Assembly: GCA_046727435.1 (NCBI GenBank)
Contig: JBKPCR010000360.1
Location: 1 to 6,046, forward strand
Reading direction: 5' to 3'
Source of the DNA: CAVPRW01 sp046727435 [NCBI: bacterium]
Lineage (GTDB): Bacteria > Tectomicrobia > Entotheonellia > J063
DNA length: 6,046 nt
The notes below the pieces were generated by a model. That model ran no database searches. It saw only the letters and a list, made by a program, of their open reading frames with translations, and was not told the origin of the DNA. Below, one piece after another: positions 1 to 6,046 of the stretch. Within the stretch, counting starts at the first letter, position 1. The number at the start of each line of letters is the position of its first letter. Both the position numbers and the translations under genes were made by a program.

Positions 1-1349
1 GTCTCCACGTTGCGGACCGCTTCGCGGACTTCGACGAGAATGCGCTGTTCGGTGCGTTCAAGCACAGTCTTGGCCTGTTCAACCTCTAGGCGAGCACGGG
101 TGAAGCGACTTTTCGCCGCTTGATTTCCAAGGGGATACCGCAGGGTGAAGCCAACGCGGTACTGGACCCAATTGCCTGAGGTAAAATTGCTCAGCGTATC
201 TCCGAAATTATTGTCCACGCCGTTGGGGCCGACACGCCCTTCGAGGTCCAGTGCGGGCAACAGTTGATTCCGGGTAAAGCGCTCATTCAGAGTGCGGGAC
301 TCGATCTCCAAGCTGGCCTGGCGATAATCGGGACGATGTTCGAAGGCAGCCTCTAGCGCCTTTCCAAGATCGATGGCCTCAATGGTAAACGGTGGGGCAT
401 CGGTGGGAACGATTTCGACCACCCCTCTATATCGATCTTCAAATAAGCTGAGCAATTCCTTCAGCCGATCTTGGACATTCCGGACGTTATTTTCGCCCAC
501 AATGACGGCTTCCTCACGCGCTGCCACACCCGCTTCTCCTTCTAAAATGGAGAGCTGCGGCTGGGTGCCGACTGCGACTTGCACGCGCGTTTGCGCCAGT
601 AGATCCTGCGCTAACTTGAGGGATAACCGACGCACCTCCAGCTCTTGAATGCGAAAGACTAACTCCCAATAGAGTTCTTGAACGAGGGTTACCACTCGAA
701 TGACACGATCTCTCAGCGAGCTTTCGGAAATCTCTTGATTGGTCTCGGCGATGCGAATGCGTGTGCGGTTCACGTCGAAACCGAAATTGCGCAACACCGG
801 TTGAACAAAGGTCAAACTGGCTCGCAGCTCATCAGAAGGGTTGATAACGCGGGAGGAGCTGCCTGTTTCGTTCGAGTTAATGTGCTGCTGGGATACTTGC
901 AAGCCCAGCCGAGTGCCGAGCTGTAGGCGTTGCTCAACGCCCGCCAACGGGGTGGCGGTCTGAACCTTTGCCGTCCCGTCGGGTGGCCAGCGGTTGGGAG
1001 CACCGGGCACTTGCTCTTTCCCGCCAATGTAGCTGAAGCCTGCGACGGTGGTCGGATCGAATTCGGCCTGCTCATTGATGACCTCTGAAGCCCGAATCTT
1101 CGGGTTAAACCCTTCGATCATAATGTCGAAATTGCGCTCGAGAGCAAGCGCAATGCTTTCCATGAGGGACAAGGGGAGCGTTTCAGAGGGCCGCACAGCC
1201 TGGGCAGCGAGGGACAGCACCCGCTGCGCCGTCTGCTTGGCGGAGCCTGCCGGCTGACGATTGGCAGCCTGCACCAACCAACGACCACTGAACACGATCA
1301 GCACGATCATCAACCCGATCACAGGCAGTGATGCGTCTTTCCTCACCAT
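1..1349 (-). CDS. TolC family outer-membrane efflux protein (3' end cut off by the window edge)
   Basis: Reading the minus strand from ATG 1349 gives 449 residues without a stop; the gene runs off the left edge. Residues 1-28 look like a Sec signal peptide: basic start (MVRK), hydrophobic core about 8-22, likely cut after VQA28. Two outer-membrane-efflux repeats follow. The first has LPLSLMESIALALERNFDI (58-76), a QPVLRNFG element (183-190) and a long helical, coiled-coil-like stretch (about 195-305, with ELYWEL and ARTRVQ-like segments). The second begins near LGKALEAAFEHRPDYRQA (328-345), then NQLLPALDLEGRVG, a beta-strand GFTLRYPLG (400-408) and another long helix. TolC-family proteins form trimeric channels across the outer membrane and periplasm that serve type I secretion or RND/ABC efflux pumps; the substrate cannot be told here. 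GGAGG at 1354-1358 lies 4 bases before the ATG and 7 before an in-frame GTG at 1346, so the GTG is a possible start. The gene is divergent from ribF. The family call is strong; the function is general only. Confidence 0.9.
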   Translation of the reverse strand, partial: MVRKDASLPVIGLMIVLIVFSGRWLVQAANRQPAGSAKQTAQRVLSLAAQAVRPSETLPLSLMESIALALERNFDIMIEGFNPKIRASEVINEQAEFDPTTVAGFSYIGGKEQVPGAPNRWPPDGTAKVQTATPLAGVEQRLQLGTRLGLQVSQQHINSNETGSSSRVINPSDELRASLTFVQPVLRNFGFDVNRTRIRIAETNQEISESSLRDRVIRVVTLVQELYWELVFRIQELEVRRLSLKLAQDLLAQTRVQVAVGTQPQLSILEGEAGVAAREEAVIVGENNVRNVQDRLKELLSLFEDRYRGVVEIVPTDAPPFTIEAIDLGKALEAAFEHRPDYRQASLEIESRTLNERFTRNQLLPALDLEGRVGPNGVDNNFGDTLSNFTSGNWVQYRVGFTLRYPLGNQAAKSRFTRARLEVEQAKTVLERTEQRILVEVREAVRNVE

Positions 1350-1579
1350 CCAGCCTCCACCCAGATGTGCAGTTGCCTGCCCTGCGCCAACGAGTACTGT
1401 GCGTGCACGACATATCACTGGGGTCAGGGCCTTGTCAACTGATTTCGCCGCGCCGCGCGGTTCCTGTGGCTCTCCGCGACTCCTGACGGCGGAGTTTTCT
1501 CTTGCACGACGACACACCCAATGGTAAGGTGCATGTCTTAGGAACGCTATCCGCTTCGACTGAGACAGGGCTTCGCGAC
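1350..1579. other. Divergent intergenic region between the TolC-family gene and ribF
   Basis: About 230 bases separate the two divergent starts (150 if ribF starts at TTG 1502). The region holds the minus-strand promoter and the ribosome-binding site GGAGG of the TolC-family gene. Its middle part (about 1441-1500) is very GC-rich. I see no convincing plus-strand -35/-10 pair, and none of the conserved FMN-riboswitch elements, so ribF expression does not appear to be riboswitch-controlled from here. Short ORFs crossing it on both strands do not resemble any known protein. Confidence 0.5.
1409..1438 (-). promoter_or_regulatory. Probable sigma70-type promoter of the TolC-family gene
   Basis: On the minus strand a perfect -35 box TTGACA (1438-1433) is followed after 18 bases by TATGTC (1414-1409), a weak -10 hexamer matching TATAAT at three of six positions and set in a locally AT-rich ATATG. 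Initiation would fall near 1402, giving a leader of about 50 bases before the start at 1349. A small inverted repeat, GTGC-GT-GCAC (1399-1408), sits at the predicted start of transcription and could be an operator, but it is too short to rely on. The call rests on box matching only. Confidence 0.45.
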
Positions 1580-2533
1580 ATGGACGTAATCACTGACCTA
1601 GGGGTATATCCGAGATCTTTTCCGCTGCCGATCATGACGATCGGAAATTTCGATGGGGTCCATCTCGGCCATCAGATGATCTTTCGCACTCTGTGCCAGC
1701 GTGCGCGCGAGATCGGTGGCACGTCGCTCGTACTGACCTTCGATCCTCACCCCTTGAAGGTCTTGGCACCCGAGCGCTGCCCGGTCTTGATTACCCCAAC
1801 GGCCAAAAAACTGTCGATCATACAGGAATGCAGGCTCGATGCGATCATCTGCTTGCCTTTCACGCAGGCGTTAGCAGATCTGACCCCCGTTGCGTTCGTT
1901 GAGGAAGTGTTGGTTGGGACAATCGGGATTCGAGAGATCTATGTCGGATACAACTTCGCTTTCGGCAAGGGGCGGCAAGGTTCGATCGCGCTTCTCCAAG
2001 AACTGGGGCAGTACCACGGGTTCCGTGTGCACATTATCGAGCCAATCGCCATCGAAGGGCGTGTGATCAGTAGCTCAATAATCCGGCAATGGATTCAGCA
2101 AGGTAGTGTGGACGAAGCGGCTCTCCTTCTCGGTCGTCTCTATTCGATCACGGGCACCGTGGTTGAGGGCTATCAGAAGGGGCGTGAACTGGGTTTTCCT
2201 ACCGCCAATGTACGCTCCACCGATGAGTTGATCCCCAGCCGTGGTGTCTATGCTGTCATGGTCGATTGGCGTGAACGGTGTTATGAAGGGGTGGCGAACA
2301 TCGGTTTCAACCCGACCTTTGGACGGACCCAATTGAGTGTCGAAATCCACCTGTTTAATTTCTCCGAACAATTATACGGAGAGGCTGTTGAGGTCTCCTT
2401 CGTGAAGAAAATCCGCGATGAACGAGCCTTCCCTTCGGTTGCCGACCTGGTCAAGCAGATCGGTCAAGATGTGGAAACAGCCCATACCCTACTAGCAACC
2501 TACCGTCATCATGCTGCTCTCGGTTCCACGTAG
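1580..2533 (+). CDS. ribF: Bifunctional riboflavin kinase / FMN adenylyltransferase (FAD synthetase)
   Basis: The 317-residue product converts riboflavin to FMN and FMN to FAD in the cytoplasm, using ATP. The N-terminal nucleotidyltransferase half shows GNFDGVHLGHQ (22-32), TFDPHP (53-58), VGYNFAFGKGRQGS (122-135) and ISSSIIR (163-169), the counterpart of the usual ISSTxIR motif. The C-terminal riboflavin-kinase half shows GRELGFPTANV (201-211, with the PTAN motif), GVANIGFNPTF (237-247) and VEIHLFNF (254-261), whose Glu is the likely catalytic base in this family. Length fits the usual 305-320 residues. The frame is open back to TTG 1502, which has a good GGAG seven bases upstream and would give 343 residues. 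I prefer ATG 1580 because MDVITDLGVYP resembles normal RibF N-termini, although its ribosome-binding site (AGGG, 9 bases away) is weak. First gene of the probable plus-strand unit; the next gene starts 36 bases on. Confidence 0.95.
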   Translation: MDVITDLGVYPRSFPLPIMTIGNFDGVHLGHQMIFRTLCQRAREIGGTSLVLTFDPHPLKVLAPERCPVLITPTAKKLSIIQECRLDAIICLPFTQALADLTPVAFVEEVLVGTIGIREIYVGYNFAFGKGRQGSIALLQELGQYHGFRVHIIEPIAIEGRVISSSIIRQWIQQGSVDEAALLLGRLYSITGTVVEGYQKGRELGFPTANVRSTDELIPSRGVYAVMVDWRERCYEGVANIGFNPTFGRTQLSVEIHLFNFSEQLYGEAVEVSFVKKIRDERAFPSVADLVKQIGQDVETAHTLLATYRHHAALGST

Positions 2534-2569
2534 GCACTCCCCCGACTCGGTCGGCTCGAGAGGATACCC

Positions 2570-3592
2570 GTGAAACACGGTCATATCTGGATCGGTACTA
2601 GCATCAGTCTCGCATTGCTCATCTATCTCTTCGCTCGGGTTGATTATGGCCAACTGTGGCTCTCGCTGGCATCGGCAGATCCATCCTTATTGCTGATCGC
2701 CTCAGTCTTACTGGTGGGGACTCTGGTGATGCGCGCGTGGCGCTGGCAATACCTGCTTAAACCCCTCAAAAGCGTAAAATTCTCGAACTCGATGTCAGCT
2801 ACGGCGATCGGATTGATGGCCAATATGATTCTTCCAGTGAGGCTCGGTGAGATCGTTAGGGCAGTCGTTCTTGGGCAGCGTGAACGGATTGATAAGAGCG
2901 CTTCTTTCGCGACGGTCGTCGTTGACCGCCTGCTGGATGGCTTCACGATCTTATTCATTCTCCTTGTCCTGCTCATGGCTGCGCCGCTGCCCTTTGATCA
3001 AGGGTGGCAACAGCGATTGCGCTGGGGGGGCATGGCATTCTTCCTGCTCTATGGTGGCGTGTTTGCTTTGCTCTTCTACCTGCACCGTGCGCCGACTCAG
3101 GTGCTCCAGGCTGTGCGTCGTCTCTGCTCGCGGCTGCCAACTCGCTGGGTGGACAGATTCTGCCGGTTCTTGGAGTCCTTTAGTGAAGGGTTGTATACCC
3201 TCGACCGCCGAGAATATCTTGGTCAAATCATCGCCACCTCGCTCGTCCTCTGGGGCTTAATGGGCGCCTATAATTTCCTCATTGTTTCGGCCTTCCAGCT
3301 TCACTTGCCACCGACGGTTGGCTTCATCTTGCTCGTGGCGCAGGCTGCCGCAGTTATGCTCCCTGCATCGCCTGGCTTTGTCGGCACGCATCACGCGGCC
3401 AGTGTGGCCTGCCTGAGTCTTTGGGGGGTTACTCCCGAGGCGGCGCTAAGCGTGGCGCTGGTGATGCATGCCATCGGATACTTCTTGACCATCGCCATAG
3501 GTGCGGTTTACTTGTGGGCCGTGGGGCTCTCCATGCGCGACCTAGGCCACCCGGATCGGAGAATTCCGGATACCCCGTCGCCCACTGCATGA
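2570..3592 (+). CDS. UPF0104 / lysylphosphatidylglycerol synthase TM-region membrane protein
   Basis: A 340-residue inner-membrane protein starting at GTG 2570, with GAGAGGA five bases upstream as ribosome-binding site. I count about nine hydrophobic segments: near 5-22, 38-57, 76-90, 121-141, 153-171, 219-241, 250-267, 274-290 and 292-318. Family signatures are visible: N85-x3-P89-x-R91-x-GE-x2-R97 (in ANMILPVRLGEIVR), VVVDRLLDG (116-124) and LPASPGFVGTHHAA (264-277), matching the PF03706-type pattern of a proline/glycine loop before a late helix. The family resembles the membrane flippase part of MprF but lacks the cytoplasmic aminoacyl-transferase domain, so lysyl-PG synthesis itself should not be assumed. 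A role in moving or modifying a lipid or glycolipid is possible; the substrate is unknown. The C-terminal tail (322-340) is hydrophilic and proline-rich. It lies between ribF and cmk, genes of unrelated function, so the context does not reveal its job. The membrane-family call is firm and the function open. Confidence 0.85.
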   Translation: MKHGHIWIGTSISLALLIYLFARVDYGQLWLSLASADPSLLLIASVLLVGTLVMRAWRWQYLLKPLKSVKFSNSMSATAIGLMANMILPVRLGEIVRAVVLGQRERIDKSASFATVVVDRLLDGFTILFILLVLLMAAPLPFDQGWQQRLRWGGMAFFLLYGGVFALLFYLHRAPTQVLQAVRRLCSRLPTRWVDRFCRFLESFSEGLYTLDRREYLGQIIATSLVLWGLMGAYNFLIVSAFQLHLPPTVGFILLVAQAAAVMLPASPGFVGTHHAASVACLSLWGVTPEAALSVALVMHAIGYFLTIAIGAVYLWAVGLSMRDLGHPDRRIPDTPSPTA

Positions 3593-3680
3593 GCTGAAAA
3601 ACCTCTTGCAGCGGAACGATTGCGTGGCTATGATTAGGATTCCCTCTACTCGGGCGGATCGCCAGTCATTGGGAAAGGTG

Positions 3681-4463
3681 ATGGAACATCAAACTTTTGG
3701 CACACCACCGATCGCTCATCAAGGGCAGATCACCGGTCAAAGGCATGCGCCGATCATCGCGATCGACGGTCCAGCAGGGACAGGGAAGAGCACTCTGGCG
3801 CTTCGTCTGGCGAGATACTTCGGATGGCAGTACATCGATTCTGGTGCGATGTACCGTGCCGTCGCGCTATGTGCTGCTGAACAGGGAATTCCCTGGACCG
3901 ACGAACCGGCACTGGTGTGTCTCTGCACGTCACTCATGTTCGAGTTCCCCATCTGCGATGGGCAACTCGCCGTCCATGTCGACGGCCGTAACGTCACGCA
4001 GGCCATTCGGAGTCAAGCCGTGGGCGAGGGAGCTTCTCTAGTAGCCACGTTCCCAAGTATACGCGCCATCCTCGTTGGCAAGCAGCGACAACTTGGATGC
4101 GCCGGTGGCGTGGTGATGGACGGCCGCGATATCGGCACGGTGGTTTTTCCTGAGGCTGACGTCAAATTCTATCTTGATGCCACACCAGAGGCACGTGGAC
4201 GGCGACGCTGGTTGGAGCTTCAAGAGCGGGGGGAGCTGACGACGCTCTCGGAGGTTATCGATGCGATCGGTCGCCGCGACCAGGAAGATCGCACGCGCCA
4301 GGCTTCTCCCTTACGGGTACCAAGGGGCGCGTGCTCTATCGATACCACGAATTTATCCGTTGACGAGGTCTTTCAGCTTATGGTAGATAAGATAAAATTT
4401 TTCGGCGTCTCCTTCCGCCCTCTTGATCCCCGCCAGGGAATGAGATGCCCACAATCGACTTAA
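3681..4463 (+). CDS. cmk: Cytidylate kinase (CMP/dCMP kinase)
   Basis: Phosphorylates CMP and dCMP with ATP to the diphosphates in the cytoplasm, feeding CTP/dCTP synthesis and nucleotide salvage. With start ATG 3681 the product has 260 residues. Visible motifs are the P-loop IDGPAGTGKST (28-38), DSGAMYRA (53-60), VDGRNVTQAIRSQAVGEGAS (a CMP-binding region, 100-119), VMDGRDIGTVVFP (145-157) and the arginine-rich RRDQEDRTRQASPL (198-211); all are diagnostic of bacterial Cmk. The frame is open back to TTG 3606, with ATG 3630 also in frame, but neither has a ribosome-binding site. ATG 3681 is preceded by GGGAAAGG, so it is preferred. Even so the protein is longer than the usual 220-230 residues: about 23 residues precede the core, and a tail of about 18 residues (FFGVSF to PQST) extends the C-terminus. 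The rpsA gene follows after 30 bases, the conserved cmk-rpsA order. Confidence 0.95.
   Translation: MEHQTFGTPPIAHQGQITGQRHAPIIAIDGPAGTGKSTLALRLARYFGWQYIDSGAMYRAVALCAAEQGIPWTDEPALVCLCTSLMFEFPICDGQLAVHVDGRNVTQAIRSQAVGEGASLVATFPSIRAILVGKQRQLGCAGGVVMDGRDIGTVVFPEADVKFYLDATPEARGRRRWLELQERGELTTLSEVIDAIGRRDQEDRTRQASPLRVPRGACSIDTTNLSVDEVFQLMVDKIKFFGVSFRPLDPRQGMRCPQST
4370..4398 (+). promoter_or_regulatory. Possible internal promoter for rpsA inside the 3' end of cmk
   Basis: A good -10 box TAAAAT (4393-4398, five of six consensus bases) lies in a conspicuous AT-rich island. The best -35 at 17 bases spacing is only CTTTCA (4370-4375, three of six). A better -35-like TTGACG (4360-4365) is also present, but at 27 bases from that box; with it only a poor TAGATA (18-base spacing) pairs. 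Initiation near 4405 would give rpsA a leader of about 90 bases. In E. coli rpsA also has promoters of its own in the cmk region, which makes this plausible. Weakly supported. Confidence 0.3.
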
Positions 4464-4475
4464 TGCGACGGCAAC

Positions 4476-4482
4476 GAGGAGG
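4476..4482 (+). promoter_or_regulatory. Ribosome-binding site of rpsA with long spacing
   Basis: GAGGAGG is a strong Shine-Dalgarno match, but it ends 11 bases before ATG 4494, longer than the usual 5-9. An ATG touches it directly (4483) and opens a four-codon frame (Met-Leu-Phe-Val) whose TGA (4495-4497) overlaps the rpsA start codon. The long spacing may mean the true start is used at reduced efficiency, or it may simply be tolerated. No better in-frame start lies nearby: the next ATG is codon 51 (4644), which has no comparable site. Confidence 0.6.
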
Positions 4483-4493
4483 ATGTTGTTTGT

Positions 4494-6046
4494 ATGACGG
4501 ATGAACAGAAGACCCCACAAGACACATCTTTCCAGGGCGAAGTCGACGGGTTTGACGCCGAGAGCGAGCTAGAGGCGGGTTGGAGGACTCCGGCCGAGGC
4601 AGATATCGGCGACAGCAGGCCTGACGACGATGAACAAGTGGACATGGAAGAACTTTACCGGGAAAGTCTCGATCACATCCAGGAAGGCGAGATCATTAAG
4701 GGTCGGATTGTGCAGATCGAGCGCGATTCGGTCCTGGTGGACGTCGGCTACAAGTCTGAGGGCCTGATTCCACTGAGCGAGTTTAAGGAGGGGGCCAGGG
4801 ACCTCAAGGTCGGCGACGAGGTCGATGTCCTCCTCGAGAGTAAGGAGGATAGTGAAGGTCTTGTGGTCCTTTCCAAGGAGAAGGCCAACAAGATCAAGGT
4901 GTGGGATGAGATCAGTCATGTCTATGATAGTGACGGAGTCGTTGACGGGGAAATTATTGGGCGGATCAAAGGTGGACTGATGGTCGACATCGGGCTGAAG
5001 GCCTTTCTGCCTGGCTCCCAAGTCGACCTGCGTCCAGTTCGCAACCTTGACAAGCTGATCGGCCAACGGTTCCCGATGAAAATCATCAAACTCAATCGTC
5101 GCCGCGGCAATATTGTGCTGTCGCGACGATTGCTCTTGGAAAAAGAGCGGGAAAAAGCCAAACAGGAGACGCTGGCGAACCTCCAGGAAGGTCAAGTGGT
5201 CGAGGGAGTGGTCAAGAATATCACCGAGTATGGCGCCTTCGTAGACCTGGGCGGCATCGATGGCTTACTCCACATCACGGATATGTCCTGGGGACGTACG
5301 GGGCATCCGTCAGAATTGTTCGCCGTCGGGGACAAAATTAAGGTGATGGTGCTGAAGTATGATCGGGATAACGAGCGCATTTCGCTCGGGTTGAAGCAGA
5401 TCACCCCCGATCCATGGAGCGAGGTCGACAAGAAGTATCCCGAAGGCACACAGGTGCATGGTAAGGTTGTCAGCATCACCGATTATGGTGCTTTTGTGGA
5501 GTTAGAGCAAGGTGTTGAGGGATTGGTCCATGTCTCTCAGATGTCATGGACGAAGCGCGTCAAGCATCCCTCGAAAATCGTCAATATCGGGGATACAGTT
5601 GAGGCCATAGTCCTCAGCGTCGACAAGGAGAAAAAGCGCATCTCGCTCGGCATGAAGCAGATGGAACCCAGTCCGTGGGCTACCGCTGACGAACGCTATC
5701 CCGTCGGCACTATCGTCGAAGGTAAAGTGCGCAATCTGACCGACTTCGGCGCTTTCGTGACGCTGGAAGAGGGGATTGATGGGTTGATCCACATCTCCGA
5801 CCTCTCCTGGAGCCAGCGTGTGCGGCATCCTTCTGACATCCTGAAGAAAAGCCAAAAGGTCACAGCCAAGGTTCTCAGCATCGATAAAGAAAACGAGCGC
5901 CTCTCCCTTGGTATCAAGCAGATGACCCCCGATCCCTGGGAGGGTGTAGCCGCGAAGTATCATGTGGGGGAAAATGTCAAAGGGCGCGTTGTGAAGCTGA
6001 CGAATTTTGGGGCCTTCGTGGAACTCGAGGAGGGGGTTGAAGGGCT
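4494..6046 (+). CDS. rpsA: 30S ribosomal protein S1 (3' end cut off by the window edge)
   Basis: 517 residues are present without a stop; the gene continues to the right. S1 binds the small ribosomal subunit and holds mRNA leaders near the decoding site. Residues 1-50 form a strongly acidic, probably disordered extension (17 Asp/Glu against 3 Lys/Arg). OB-fold S1 domains follow: D1 about 65-128, D2 about 149-212 (both more divergent, corresponding to the ribosome-anchoring domains of the E. coli protein), then RNA-binding-type D3 about 232-302, D4 317-389, D5 404-476, and D6 from 491, cut. D3-D6 share the YGAFV/FGAFV strand, GLxH(I/V)S-like and ISLGxKQ elements. A charged helix (215-229) links D2 and D3. 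The architecture fits a six-domain S1 of the proteobacterial type, though the end is not visible. It lies directly downstream of cmk. E. coli S1 represses its own translation; whether that holds here cannot be seen. Confidence 0.97.
   Translation, partial: MTDEQKTPQDTSFQGEVDGFDAESELEAGWRTPAEADIGDSRPDDDEQVDMEELYRESLDHIQEGEIIKGRIVQIERDSVLVDVGYKSEGLIPLSEFKEGARDLKVGDEVDVLLESKEDSEGLVVLSKEKANKIKVWDEISHVYDSDGVVDGEIIGRIKGGLMVDIGLKAFLPGSQVDLRPVRNLDKLIGQRFPMKIIKLNRRRGNIVLSRRLLLEKEREKAKQETLANLQEGQVVEGVVKNITEYGAFVDLGGIDGLLHITDMSWGRTGHPSELFAVGDKIKVMVLKYDRDNERISLGLKQITPDPWSEVDKKYPEGTQVHGKVVSITDYGAFVELEQGVEGLVHVSQMSWTKRVKHPSKIVNIGDTVEAIVLSVDKEKKRISLGMKQMEPSPWATADERYPVGTIVEGKVRNLTDFGAFVTLEEGIDGLIHISDLSWSQRVRHPSDILKKSQKVTAKVLSIDKENERLSLGIKQMTPDPWEGVAAKYHVGENVKGRVVKLTNFGAFVELEEGVEG
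5187..6046 (+). repeat. rpsA: Coding tandem repeats: S1 domains 3-6 of rpsA
   Basis: Four S1 modules follow in tandem, beginning near 5187, 5442, 5703 and 5964 (the last cut by the edge). Modules 4, 5 and 6 are spaced exactly 87 codons (261 bases) apart, as judged from the FGAFV and LGxKQ motifs; module 3 is 85 codons long, shorter by two around its DLGGIDG turn. The inter-domain linker is also conserved (KQITPDPW, KQMEPSPW, KQMTPDPW), as is the module start (YPEG, YPVG, YHVG). The repeats diverge at DNA level, so this is an old protein duplication and not a recent array. Confidence 0.9.

Noticed and set aside
373-1527. Several plus-strand open frames of 69-91 codons over the TolC-family gene and its upstream region
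   Set aside because: Their translations are low-complexity Ser/Arg/Ala-rich and lack family motifs, while the minus strand holds one continuous, recognisable 449-residue frame through 1349.
1440-1580. FMN riboswitch ahead of ribF
   Set aside because: The conserved elements of the FMN aptamer are not visible and the region is too short between the divergent genes for a complete one plus an expression platform.
1628-1644. Inverted repeat CCGATC-ATGAC-GATCGG near the 5' end of ribF
   Set aside because: It lies in codons for the conserved strand just before the GNFDGVHLGH motif and is explained by coding constraint; GATCG words are frequent throughout this window.
2542-2554. Perfect hairpin CCGAC-TCG-GTCGG between ribF and the UPF0104 gene
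   Set aside because: A stem of only 5 base pairs, with no following T-run, so it is not a credible intrinsic terminator; it could at most affect local RNA folding ahead of the next ribosome-binding site.
3024-3030. Run of seven G in the UPF0104 gene, a possible slippage or sequencing-error site
   Set aside because: The reading frame continues with family motifs on both sides, so there is no sign of a frameshift.
4569-5195. A 208-codon open frame on the minus strand opposite rpsA, with others at 5192-5479 and 5544-5963
   Set aside because: These are antisense shadows of rpsA. The plus-strand frame gives clear S1 domains, and the internal similarity seen in the 5544-5963 frame simply mirrors the S1 repeats.

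Overview
The window looks like a chromosomal stretch from a Gram-negative bacterium with moderately high GC content. It encodes a TolC-type outer-membrane channel protein, which implies an outer membrane, and next to it a run of housekeeping genes in the order ribF, a UPF0104-type membrane protein, cmk, rpsA. The style would fit a Nitrospirota (Nitrospira-like) or similar deep-branching lineage, but that is an inference from general resemblance; no taxonomic marker was searched.

Layout. From the left edge to about 1349 lies a minus-strand TolC-family gene. Its start and 449 residues are present and its 3' end is cut off. From 1350 to 1579 is a divergent intergenic region with a good sigma70-like promoter for the TolC gene (a perfect TTGACA box), but no clear promoter or FMN riboswitch for ribF. 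On the plus strand follow ribF (riboflavin kinase/FAD synthetase), a nine-helix membrane protein of the lysylphosphatidylglycerol-synthase TM/UPF0104 family, cmk (cytidylate kinase) and rpsA (ribosomal protein S1). The right edge cuts rpsA inside its sixth S1 domain.

How the genes work together. The four plus-strand genes are tightly spaced (36, 88 and 30 bases with the starts chosen here) and no intrinsic terminator separates them, so they probably form one transcription unit. The cmk-rpsA pair is a well-known conserved neighbourhood in bacteria. A weak extra promoter for rpsA may sit inside the 3' end of cmk. The TolC gene is transcribed away from this unit; its partner transporter genes, if any, lie outside the window.

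I found no mobile element, CRISPR array, tRNA, rRNA or defence system. Nothing here is convincingly a new biological system. The points worth a second look are small: start-codon choices for three genes, the acidic N-terminal extension and leader architecture of rpsA, the terminal extensions of cmk, and the unassigned role of the UPF0104 protein.
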